64,000 nt of DNA from CAVZBT01 sp963773605. Its GTDB lineage: Bacteria; Acidobacteriota; UBA6911. The notes below the pieces were generated by a model. That model searched no databases. It saw nothing but the letters and a program-made list of their open reading frames with translations, and had not been told where the DNA came from. The DNA lies in contig CAVZBT010000012.1 of assembly GCA_963773605.1 (NCBI GenBank), positions 1,426,001-1,490,000 of the forward strand, in the 5' to 3' direction. Numbering within the stretch: the first letter of the stretch is position 1; each line of letters starts with the position of its first letter. Both the position numbers and the translations under genes were made by a program. Below, in pieces: positions 34,025 through 42,948 of this stretch.

Positions 34025-35092
34025 ATGACTCGGATCCCTGAATCGAATTCAGGCGGGCTGCGACCCCCGGACCGGATTGCCAACGAGGCCGAACTCGAGG
34101 AGTTTCTGTCGCGACCGACGGCGGCCGACGCGGAGGCGGCGCGCGACGTGGCCGGCGATGTCCTCATCCTGGGCGCCGGGGGGAAAATGGGTCCGAGCCT
34201 CGCGCGCCGTCTGCGCCGCGCGGCGGAGCGGGCCGGCGTGAAGTCGCGCATTACCGCCGTGTCCAGATTTTCCGATCCGACAAGCCGGCGCTCGCTGTGC
34301 GACGCGGGAGTCGAGGTGATGGCGGCGGATCTTCTGGAACGGGAACAGGTCGCGCGGCTGCCGGACGCCCCCAACGTGATCTTCATGGCCGGCCGGAAGT
34401 TCGGCTCCACGGGCGCTGAATCACTGACTTGGGCGATGAACGCGTTTCTCCCCGCGCTGGTCGCCGAACGGTACCGCGACTCGAAGATCGTCGCCTTCTC
34501 GAGCGGCAACGTATACCCGCTGGTCCCGGCCGCCTCAGGCGGCTGCACCGAGGACTCGGCTCCCGGGCCGGTCGGCGAGTATGCGCAGTCGGTGCTGGCC
34601 CGCGAACGGATCCTGCAGTATTTCTCGGACCGCAACGCGACCCCGATGACCCTGCTGCGCCTCAACTACGCCGTCGAGTTGCGCTACGGGGTGCTGCTCG
34701 ACATCGGCACGCGTGTCTACGAACGACTCCCCGTTCAACTCGGAACGGGATTCGTGAACGTCATCTGGCAGGGGGACGCGAACTCGGTGTGCCTGCGCGC
34801 GTTCGGTCTCTGCCAGTCGCCCCCCGCGGTGCTCAACCTGACGGGACCCGAGACCCTCTCGGTGCGCCAGGTGGCGTCGCGCTTTGGCGAGCTCTTCGAC
34901 ACGCGCCCTGAGTTCGAGGGGACGGAAGCCGACACCGCCCTGCTGAACAACGCCGGGCGCTCTCATCAACTGTACGGGCGCCCCTCGGTCCCTGTGCACA
35001 CCCTGATCGAGTGGACGGCCCACTGGATCAGATCCGGCGGGCCGACCCTCAACAGGCCGACGCATTTCGAAGCCCGGGACGGGAAATTCTGA
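34025..35092 (+). CDS. NAD(P)-dependent epimerase/dehydratase
   Basis: 355 residues of the extended SDR type. The NAD-binding motif is VLILGAGGKMG near residue 45, and the catalytic region is SSGNVYPLVPAASGG followed by YAQSVLARE (YxxxK changed to YxxxV, so the usual Lys is missing or displaced). NVIWQGDAN and LNLTGPETLSV are typical of the C-terminal substrate lobe. First gene of a nine-gene plus-strand cluster; its stop overlaps the next ATG. Acts in the cytosol, presumably on a sugar or nucleotide-free carbohydrate. Confidence 0.78.
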   Translation: MTRIPESNSGGLRPPDRIANEAELEEFLSRPTAADAEAARDVAGDVLILGAGGKMGPSLARRLRRAAERAGVKSRITAVSRFSDPTSRRSLCDAGVEVMAADLLEREQVARLPDAPNVIFMAGRKFGSTGAESLTWAMNAFLPALVAERYRDSKIVAFSSGNVYPLVPAASGGCTEDSAPGPVGEYAQSVLARERILQYFSDRNATPMTLLRLNYAVELRYGVLLDIGTRVYERLPVQLGTGFVNVIWQGDANSVCLRAFGLCQSPPAVLNLTGPETLSVRQVASRFGELFDTRPEFEGTEADTALLNNAGRSHQLYGRPSVPVHTLIEWTAHWIRSGGPTLNRPTHFEARDGKF

Positions 35093-36201
35093 TGGACCCT
35101 CAGACCAATCAGCCGGAACCGCCCGAGCAGCCGATCAACGTGGGGCTGCTCGGCCTGTCTCACCTGCACCCGCGCAGCTACATGGCGACTCTGGCGGCCT
35201 TGCCGGCAGCCCGCGTCGTCGCGGCGTCGGATCCGAGCGCGACCGTGCGCGACGCGTTCGCGCATGACTTCCAGGTCGGTGTCTACGAAGACTGGGAGAG
35301 TCTGCTCGACTCAGAACAGATCGACGTCGCCCTCGTGTTTCTGCCGCACGCCGAGTGCCCGGACGCTGCCGTCGCCTGCGCGGAGAGGGGCATCCATGCG
35401 GTCGTCGAAAAACCGATGGCCGCCTCCGCCGAAGGCGTCGCCCGCATGATAAGGGCGGCGCACAATGCCGGCACGATCCTGACGACGCCGTATGTCTGGC
35501 GCTACCACCCCGTGGCCCGCCAGATGAAGCGTTACGTCGACGAGGGCGCGCTGGGCCGCATCGTCGGCTGCGAGGGCCGCTGCGCGGCCGGGCGGCTGCA
35601 CCGCTACATCGAGGGCAACGCCCGGTGGATGTTGAACCGGCGGCAGAGCGGCGGCGGGCCGATGTACAACCTCGGCGTGCACTGGATCGACTTCTACCGC
35701 TGGATTCTCGACGACGAAGTGGTGGAAGCGCTCGGCGAGAACGTGAAGGTCAACCCGCAATACGACATCGAGGACAACTCGTTCGCGCTGCTGACATTCT
35801 CGCGCGGCACGGTCGTGGCGCTCGACATCAGCTACACGGTGCCGGACTCCTACCCGTACGGGCGCGACCTGTACCTGGCGCTGCGCGGCACTGCGGGCGT
35901 GCTCTCCTGGAGCCCCTCGTTCGAGGGCATGCGCGAGCGGCTCTTCGTGTGCAGCGACTCGGGCGAGTTCGCCGCCGCGCCGCGCCGCCACATCGAGTTC
36001 GAACTGGAGCCGCAGCCGGGTTATACCGGAGTCATGGGGCACCGCTATCTCTCCGCAGTGCTCGATGCGGTCGCCGCCCGCACGGCGCCGCCGATCACCG
36101 GCGAGGACGGGCTGCGCGCCCTGGAAGTGGTGGAGGCGATCTACAAATCGGCGGAGACCGGCCGTGCCGTGCAAGCCGCGCGGGAAGTGGGGACCGTATG
36201 A
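35092..36201 (+). CDS. Gfo/Idh/MocA-family oxidoreductase 1
   Basis: 369 residues, intact. NAD-binding Rossmann start NVGLLGLSHLHPRSYM (variant of GxGxxG), ERGIHAVVEKPMA with the conserved Glu-Lys-Pro, and the catalytic-domain motif GGGPMYNLGVHWIDFYRW with the active-site His. The family oxidises or reduces sugar, inositol or amino-sugar hydroxyls. Coupled to the epimerase upstream (TGATG) and to the hydroxyacid dehydrogenase downstream (ATG at 36198 inside its end). Substrate not defined. Confidence 0.87.
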   Translation: MDPQTNQPEPPEQPINVGLLGLSHLHPRSYMATLAALPAARVVAASDPSATVRDAFAHDFQVGVYEDWESLLDSEQIDVALVFLPHAECPDAAVACAERGIHAVVEKPMAASAEGVARMIRAAHNAGTILTTPYVWRYHPVARQMKRYVDEGALGRIVGCEGRCAAGRLHRYIEGNARWMLNRRQSGGGPMYNLGVHWIDFYRWILDDEVVEALGENVKVNPQYDIEDNSFALLTFSRGTVVALDISYTVPDSYPYGRDLYLALRGTAGVLSWSPSFEGMRERLFVCSDSGEFAAAPRRHIEFELEPQPGYTGVMGHRYLSAVLDAVAARTAPPITGEDGLRALEVVEAIYKSAETGRAVQAAREVGTV

Positions 36202-37176
36202 AAGTCGTGGTCACCGATTACATCGAACCCGATCTGGACTGGGAACGCGGGCAGCTGGCCCGGCGCGGGGATCGAGTTCGCGTCCCACCAGCTGAAGTTC
36301 GCGCCCGCCGCCGAGGTCATCGCGGCGACGCGCGACGCCGACGTCGTGGTCGTCAACATGGTGCCGATCACGCCCGACCTCGTGGCCGGCTGGCGCAAGT
36401 GCCAGGCTGGTGATCCGCCACGGCGTCGGCTACGACAACGTCGACGTGGAGGCGCTTGCCCGAGCCGGCATCCCGCTCTGCTACATCCCGGACTACTGCA
36501 CCGAGGACGTGGCCGAGCAGGCCATCGCCCTGATCTTCGCCTGCGGGCGCAAGGTCGTCGCCAGCCGGACGGTGCTCGACGACTCGTGCGCCGCGGCCGC
36601 TGGGATTTCACGCCGCTGATCCCGATCTTCCGCATGGCGGGCCAGACGCTCGGCATCATCGGCTGCGGCCGCATCGGCAGCCGGGTCTACGAGAAGCTGC
36701 AAGACCTTCGGCTTGAAGTTCCTCGTCTGCGACCCCTACCTCCCGGAGGAGCGGAAGCGCGAGCTGGGCATCGAAGTCGCGCCGCTGGAGACTCTGCTCC
36801 GCGGCTCGGACTTACATCACCATCCACACGCCGCTGACGCGGAGACGCGCCACATGGTCAACGGCCGCACACTCCGGCTGATGAAGCCGACGGCCTACCT
36901 GGTCAACACCGCGCGCGGGCCGGTGGTCGACGCGTGCGCGCTGGCCGAGGCGCTGCGGGAGGGCATCATCGCCGGCGCCGCCATCGACGTCTTCGACAAG
37001 GAGCCGCCGCCCGCCGGACTACCCGCTGTTCGGGCTGCCCAACGCCATCCTCACGCCGCACCTGGCCTGGTACTCGGAGGACGCCAGCCGGCGCATCCGG
37101 GAACTGATCATCCTGGAGATCGACCGGTTTGCGGCCGGGCTGCCCGCCGCGCTACATCGCGCAACCGGTACCGTGA
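36198..37176 (+). CDS. 2-hydroxyacid dehydrogenase (CtBP/SerA-like), many indels
   Basis: About 325 residues when the frames are joined. NAD-dependent D-2-hydroxyacid dehydrogenase. Recognisable pieces in order: GVGYDNVDVEALARAG, FRMAGQTLGIIGCGRIGS (the Rossmann GxGxxG), GSD-YITIHTPLTAETRHM, LVNTARGPVVD (substrate Arg), AAIDVFDKEPPP (catalytic Glu) and AILTPHLAWYSE (catalytic His). At least seven single-base insertions or losses occur, near 36267, 36403, 36590, 36705, 36812, 36838, 37016 and 37145. All catalytic residues survive in one frame or another, so the gene is probably intact in the organism. A stop at 37174-37176 is followed by AAGGGAGG for the next gene. Confidence 0.75.
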
Positions 37177-37198
37177 GCCCTGCGGAAAGGGAGGCGAA

Positions 37199-38529
37199 AT
37201 GAGCACAGCAGAACGGCGCGTGGCGCAGGTGAAGACTTCGCTCCCCGGCCCGCGCTCGCGGGAACTGTTCGAGCGCTGGGCGAAGGTCGAGGCGCAGTGC
37301 ACCGGCTACCAGGCGCCGGTGGTCTGGGACCAGGCCCGCGGCGTGGTCGTCACCGACGTGGACGGCAACACGCTTCATCGACTGGACCTCGGCGTGCTGG
37401 TGACCAACGTCGGCCACTGCCACCCGGACCTGGTGCGGCCGTGCAGGCCGCCGCCGCGAAGCTGCTGAACAACTACGAGTGCCTGAACGAGCCTCGCGTC
37501 GTGGCGGCCGAGAAGCTGGTCTCCGTGCTGCCGCCGCACCTCGACAAGTGCTTCTTCCTGAGCACGGGCAGCGAGACCACCGAGGCCGCCATCCGCATCA
37601 TGAAGCGCAAGACGCGGCAAGTTCGAGATCGTCAGCTTCCACGGCGGCTTCCACGGCCGCACCTATGCGGCCGCGACTGCGGGCGGGCTGGCCGGGCCGA
37701 AGAAAGGCTACGGCCCGACGCTGCCCGGCGCCATCCGCGTGCCCTTCCCCTACTGCTACCGCTGCCCGTTCAAGGCCAAGCCGGAAACGTGCGACATGCT
37801 CTGCCTGGACTTCCTGGACGACGCGGTGCGGGCCAACAGCACCGGCAGCCTGGCCGGCGTCCTGGTCGAGCCCTACCAGGGCGCCGCCGGCTTCATCTTC
37901 CCGCCGGAGGGCTGGCTGCGCGCGGCTCGAGGAGTGGGCCGCGCGACACGGGCTGCTGTTCACGCTCGACGAGGTGCAGTCGTCCTACGGCCGCACCGGC
38001 AAGTTCTTCGCCATGGAGTGGGAGGGCCTGACGCCCGACCTGGTGTGCATCGGCAAGGGCATCGGCAGCGGCGTTCCCGCGTCCGCCATCGCCGCGCGCG
38101 GCGACGTGATCGGCGTGCTCGGCCCGGGCGAGATGAGCAGCACCATGGGCGGCAACCCGGTCGCCTGCGCGGCCGTCGTCGCCGTGGTCGAGATCATGCA
38201 GCGCGAGAACCTGGCGGACAACGCCGCTCCGCATCGGCGCGCTGATGAAATCGCGCCTGCTCGACATGCAGGAACGCTGCCCCTACGTCGGCGACGTGCG
38301 CGGCCTCGGCCTGGTGATGGGCGTCGAACTGGTGAAGGACAAGAAGACCAAGGAGCCCGCGCCGGACCTGACCCGCAAGCTGATCGACACGGCGGCCCAG
38401 AACGGGCTGCTGATCGGCTCGGTGGGCATCTTCGGCAACGTGATCCGGGTGGCGCCGCCGCTGGTGATCACCGAGGCCGAGGCCAACGAGAGCCTGGATA
38501 TCTTCGAAAGTTCGCTGTCGATGCTGTAG
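37199..38529 (+). CDS. Class III (GABA-type) aminotransferase, several indels
   Basis: About 443 residues. PLP-dependent omega-aminotransferase. Blocks in order: GVLVTNVGHCHPDLV, NNYECLNEPRVVAAEKL, LSTGSETTEAAIRIMKRKT, SFHGGFHGRTYAAATAGG, PYCYRCPF-x-KAKPETC (typical of GabT-like enzymes), VEPYQGAAGFIFPPEGWL, LFTLDEVQSSYGRTG, and IGKGIGSGVPASAIA with the PLP-binding Lys. The C-terminus GNVIRVAPPLVITEAE is complete. Indels lie near 37380, 37405, 37435, 37618, 37925 and 38228. ATG 37199 follows AAGGGAGGCGAA. Amino donor or acceptor cannot be named from sequence. Confidence 0.8.
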
Positions 38530-38538
38530 CGGAACTCC

Positions 38539-39793
38539 ATGACCCCTTCCCCTTCGTTCGACGCAATCCGCTCCGCCGTGCGGTCCGCTGGCACCCGAAA
38601 CCCTGGGGTTCCTGTGCGACCTGATCCGCTTCCCTTCGCTGCCGGGCCGCGAAGAGGAGGCCGTCGAGTATGCGGCGCGCCGGTTTGCCGAGGTGGGCTC
38701 CGTGGAGCGCGTCCCGCTGTCCAACACGCTGCGGGCGGACCCGGACTACGCCGACCCGATCCCGGGCATCGAGTACGACGGCCGTCAACCTGATCGGGCT
38801 CCGGGTGGCCGGGCGCCGGGGGCGGGCGCTCTCTGCTGTTCAATACCCACCTGGACGTCGTGCCGCCGTCGCAGGGGCAGGAGCGGCCGTTCGAACCGCG
38901 TCGGTGCCGGACGGCGTGGTGCACGGGCGCGGCGCCTGCGACGCCAAGGGCCAGGTGGCGACCCTCTTCACCGCCTGGCGGCGCTGCGCCGGCTGGGGGT
39001 CCGTCTGCAAGGCGACGTGCTGGCGCACCTGGTGGTCGAGGAAGAAGTCGGCGGCAACGGCACGCTGGCCATGGCGCGGCGCGGCGAGCAGGCCGACGGC
39101 TGCATCGTGATGGAGCCGACCGACCTGCGGATCCTCTCCTCCGTCCGCGGCGCGGTCTGGTTCCGCGTGATCTGCACGGGCAAGCCGGGCCACAGCGGCC
39201 GCGCCGGCGACACGGTCAGCGCGCTCAAAATGGCCATCCGGGTGATCGACATCCTGGAGCAGTACCACGCGCGGCTGCTGGCCGTCTCGCGCGGCATTCC
39301 GCTGTTCGACAGCTTCGCGAACCCGATGCCCATCACCTTCGGCAAGCTCCAGGCCGGCGACTGGCCGGCCACCGCGCCGGCGCGCGCGGTCGTCGAAGGC
39401 GTGCTGGGCCTGCTGCCCAACAAGACCCGCTACCAGGTGATGGACGAGATGCGGCAGGCCATCGTGGAGGGCGGCGACGCCTGGCTGCGCGAGCACTTCA
39501 GGCTCGAGTTCATGTACCGGCACGATTCCCACGTGCTCGACCCCGGCCACCCGCTGGTGCGGGACCCTTCAAGCGGTGCTGCCGGCGGCGGGGGCGGCCG
39601 GCGAAGTCTCGGCCATGACGGCCTCCTGCGACTCCTGGTTCTACAACAACCAGCTCGGCATCCCCACGGTCGTCTTCGGCCCCGGCAGCCTGGGCTACGC
39701 CCACTGCCAACGACGAGCAGATCCGCCTGGACGAAGTCTGCGCGGCCGCGGAAATCCTCGCCCTCACGGCCGCGCAGTGGTGCGGCGCAGTGA
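38539..39793 (+). CDS. M20-family metallohydrolase (ArgE/DapE-like), several indels
   Basis: About 415 residues. Zinc peptidase/deacylase family that splits amide bonds of N-acyl amino acids or dipeptides. Visible pieces: LIRFPSLPGREEEAVEYAA, LLFNTHLDVVPPS (first metal His and Asp), VVHGRGACDAKGQVA (bridging Asp), LVVEEEVGGNGTLA (general-base Glu and metal Glu), GKPGHSGRAGD (dimer His), SCDSWFYNNQLGIPTVVFGPG and a final AH-x-NDEQIRLDE with the last His. At least seven indels spread over the gene. The stop is assigned to 39791-39793 but could shift when corrected. Suits removal of an acyl group within the cluster's pathway. Confidence 0.75.
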
Positions 39794-39920
39794 GCAAAAG
39801 GGGTGGGGGCGGGCCGCCTCCGCCCGCCATGAGCTGCAGCAGGGGGCAAGCGGGAAAACCACGGGATGAGATGCATCCCCGGGGCGCCGGCGAGCCGACG
39901 CGGCCCACTCGGAGGTCAGT

Positions 39921-40958
39921 ATGCAGGCCCTGGTCAAGACGCAGAAAGGGGCCGGCTTCCTCGAACTGCGCGAGCAGCCCGTGCCGAGCGCCGGGCCCCG
40001 GCGAGGTGCTGATCGAGGTGAAGGCGTGCGGCATCTGCGGCACCGACGTGCACGTCCTGCACGACGAGTTCCCCTACTGGCCGCCGGTCATCCTGGGCCA
40101 CGAGTTCTCCGGCGAGATCGTCGAGCTCGGGCCGGGCGTCTCGTTGTACGCGGCGGCGACCGCGTCGTCGGCGAGCCGCACACGCAGGCCTGCGGCCAGT
40201 GCTATCTCTGCCGCACCGGCAACATCCAGATCTGCCCGATGAAGCGCTCGCCCGGCTGGGGCATCGACGGCGCGTTCGCCGCATACCTCCGGATGCCGGA
40301 GCGGCTGCTGCACCGCATTCCCGATACGATGAGCTACGAGCTGGCGGCCGTGGTCGAGCCGACGGCCAACACGGTGCACGACGTGATCGAGCGGGCCAGG
40401 GTTGAGGCCGGCGATTTCGTCGTCGTGCTCGGCCCCGGGCCGATCGGGCTGCTGGCCGCGATGACGGCCCGCGCCGCCGGCGCGCGCGAGGTGGTCGTCG
40501 TCGGGACGCCGGCGGACGAGGCCATCCGGCTGAAGAAGGCCCGACAGCCTCGGCTTCCGAGCCGCTCAACCTCGGCGACGGAGGATCCGCTCGACGTCGT
40601 GCAGGACATGACCGGGGGGCTCGGCGCCGACCTGGTCATCGAGTGCAGCGGCGCCGCCGGCCGCCATCGCCTGCACGGTGGACCTGGTCCGCAAGAAGGG
40701 CCGCATCTGCGCCATCGGGCTCTCGCGCGCCCGACGGTCCCCTTCCCGTGGGACAAGGCGGCGTTCAAGGTGTGCGACATCATTTTCAATCTCTCCACGA
40801 GCTACACGAGCTGGGACCGGACCATCCACCTGATCGCGGCCGGCAGGATACCGGCGGGCGAGGTGATCTCCCACCGCATGCCGCTCGCGGAGTGGCGTCG
40901 CGCCTTCGATGAGATCGAAGCGCAGCGGGCTTTGAAAGTGCTGCTGATCCCGGAGTGA
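39921..40958 (+). CDS. Zinc-dependent alcohol dehydrogenase (sorbitol/threonine DH-like), several indels
   Basis: About 345 residues, net length in frame. Medium-chain dehydrogenase. Catalytic zinc site CGICGTDVH and GHEFSGEIVE; structural-zinc cysteines in ACGQCYLCRTGNIQIC; VEPTANTVHDVIERARV; Rossmann LGPGPIGLLAAMTARAAGA; C-terminal SHRMPLAEWRRAFDEIE. Indels lie near 40008, 40145, 40545, 40663 and 40720. Conserved residues are all retained. Oxidises a secondary alcohol of a sugar or polyol, NAD-dependent by family. Preceded by CGGAGGTCAGT. Confidence 0.8.
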   Translation: MQALVKTQKGAGFLELREQPVPSAGPRRGADRGEGVRHLRHRRARPARRVPLLAAGHPGPRVLRRDRRARAGRLVVRGGDRVVGEPHTQACGQCYLCRTGNIQICPMKRSPGWGIDGAFAAYLRMPERLLHRIPDTMSYELAAVVEPTANTVHDVIERARVEAGDFVVVLGPGPIGLLAAMTARAAGAREVVVVGTPADEAIRLKKARQPRLPSRSTSATEDPLDVVQDMTGGLGADLVIECSGAAGRHRLHGGPGPQEGPHLRHRALARPTVPFPWDKAAFKVCDIIFNLSTSYTSWDRTIHLIAAGRIPAGEVISHRMPLAEWRRAFDEIEAQRALKVLLIPE

Positions 40959-40968
40959 GGCGAATGCC

Positions 40969-42037
40969 ATGAGCGATATCCCCCTTGGATTCGGACTGCT
41001 CGGCGCGGGCCTGATCGCGCCTTTCCACGCGCGGGCGCTCCAGGCCTCGGGCAAGGCGCGGCTGGCGGCGGCGTCCGACATCGACGCGGCTCGTCTGGCG
41101 CGCTTCTGCGAAGATTTCGGCTGCCGTGGTTACGCGACGTTGGCAGAGATGCTCGACGACCCGGAGATCGACGTGGTCAGCATTCTCACCCCCAACCACC
41201 TGCACCGCGCGGCGCTGCTGGAATGCGGTCGCGCGCGGGAAGCACGTGCTGGTGGAGAAGCCGCCGGCCATGTCGTTGGGCGAGGTGGATGAGATGGACG
41301 CGGCAAGCCGCGCCGCCGGCGTCAAGGTCGGGGTCGTGCTGCAGTGCCGCGCGCGGCAGGCAGTCCAGGCGATCCGGACGGCCGTCGAGCAAGGCCGTTT
41401 CGGCAAGATCTACCACGCCGACGCGTACATGAAGTGGTTCCGGCCGTCGGACTACTACCACATGGACGCGTGGCGCAGTTCGCGCCGCTCGGGAGCCGGC
41501 GTCACGATCCAGCAGGCCTTCCACTACATCGACCTGCTGCAGCACCTCGCGGGCCCGGTGCACGCCGTGCAGGCGCGCATGAACAACCTGGCGCACCCGG
41601 CGGTGGACCTCGAAGACACCGTGCTGGCCTTCGTCGATTTCGAGAGCGGCGCGCAGGGCGTGGTGCAGGCTTCGACGGCGCTGTGGCCCGGCACCGACGT
41701 GCGCATCGAAATCAACGGCGACAACGGCACCGCCATACTGGTGGGCGAGCGCATGGAGACATGGAATTTCCGGGACGAGCGGCCCGAAGACGCCGAGATC
41801 CGGACCTTCGGCAGCGAATCGGCGGCCACGGGCGCGACCGGCGCGGCGGACCTCGGTTTTCAGGACCACCAGGCCGTCATCGAGGACATGGTCCGGGCGG
41901 TCGAGTCCGGCGGCGACCCCATGATCCCTCTCCGGGCGGCGCGACCGACATTGGAATGTGTGCTGGCCATGTACCGGTCGGCGCGGGACAACCGCCGGGT
42001 TGAACTTCCGATCGCGCGAGACTCCGTCATCGAATGA
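40969..42037 (+). CDS. Gfo/Idh/MocA-family oxidoreductase 2, one indel
   Basis: About 356 residues. Rossmann start FGLLGAGLIAPFHARALQ, HVLVEKPPAMSLGEVDEM with the EKP signature, and GAGVTIQQAFHYIDLLQHL with the catalytic His. A single +1 base lies near 41225 (ARGKHVLVEKP is recovered when removed). ATG 40969 has GGAGTGAGG upstream. Its stop overlaps the ATG of the deacetylase gene. Different subfamily from oxidoreductase 1, so the two probably act on successive intermediates. Confidence 0.85.
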
Positions 42038-42843
42038 TCGACAAGATCGCCTTTCTGGACCAACTAGCCTGGCCGCGCGGCTTGCGGGCCCTGGTGCTGG
42101 CGCCCCACCCGGACGACTTCGACGCCATCGCCGTGTCACTCCGGTTTTTCCGCGACCGTGATCACCGCATACGGCTGGCCGTGGCCAGTTCCTCGCCATC
42201 CGGCGTGGAGGACAGCTTCTGCACTGCCCCGACCGCGGCGGCGAAGGCGGCCGTGCGCGAAGCGGAGCAGCGGGAGAGTTGCCGGCTTTTCGGCCTGCCG
42301 GACGATTGCCTGAGCTTCCTGCGTCTCGCGGAGGACGAGCACGGCCACCCGCGCGAGGACGAAACCAATTATGCCCGGATCCGCTCCACGCTCGATGAAC
42401 TGCGGCCGGACCTCGTTTTCCTGCCCCACGGAAACGACACGAATGCCGGTCACCGCCGGAATTTCGCCATGCTGGAGCGGTTTGGCCGGGAAGCGGCATT
42501 TCCGTTCACTGCGCTTCTGAACCGCGATCCCAAGACGGTGGAGATGCGGCACGATCTGCTCATGTTCTTCGGGGAGGAGGAGGCACGCTGGAAGGCCGAG
42601 TTGCTGCGCTGTCACCGCTCGCAGCAGCGGCGCAATTTAAACACCCGCGGCTACGGTTTCGACGAGCGCATCCTGAGGATGAACCGCGAGGTGGCCGCGG
42701 CGTACCCGAACCGCCCCCGCTACGCCGAAGCCTTCGAGGTCTGCATAGGGCCGCGGCCCGCGGATCTGGCTCACCCGTTGCGTTTCTTATCGCCCATTCC
42801 GGGCCAGGTGGGTCGCGGCGGCTCGATGCGGCCACGGAGCTAG
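42034..42843 (+). CDS. PIG-L / LmbE family deacetylase
   Basis: 269 residues, intact. Zinc-dependent N-deacetylase of N-acetylated sugars or cyclitols. The metal-binding LAPHPDDFD near residue 22 and HGNDTNAGHRRNF near 130 are both complete; RPRYAEAFEVCIG near the end completes the family pattern. ATG overlaps the preceding stop (ATGA). Ends the catabolic run before the ABC permease; its presence is the strongest sign that an N-acetylated carbohydrate passes through the pathway. Confidence 0.88.
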   Translation: MIDKIAFLDQLAWPRGLRALVLAPHPDDFDAIAVSLRFFRDRDHRIRLAVASSSPSGVEDSFCTAPTAAAKAAVREAEQRESCRLFGLPDDCLSFLRLAEDEHGHPREDETNYARIRSTLDELRPDLVFLPHGNDTNAGHRRNFAMLERFGREAAFPFTALLNRDPKTVEMRHDLLMFFGEEEARWKAELLRCHRSQQRRNLNTRGYGFDERILRMNREVAAAYPNRPRYAEAFEVCIGPRPADLAHPLRFLSPIPGQVGRGGSMRPRS

Positions 42844-42948
42844 CCGGACCTGCCGGCTTCCCGAACCCTCGCCGCCACGAGTCGCCAAAAAGATCAACTT
42901 GGCTCGGCATTTTTCGTATTGTTACAGATAGCCCCCGGAGGGAACACC

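Noticed and set aside
36198..40958. Block of pseudogenes or programmed frameshifting
   Set aside because: Too many independent breaks without slippery motifs, all active-site residues kept, and essential genes elsewhere show the same pattern; consensus error is simpler.
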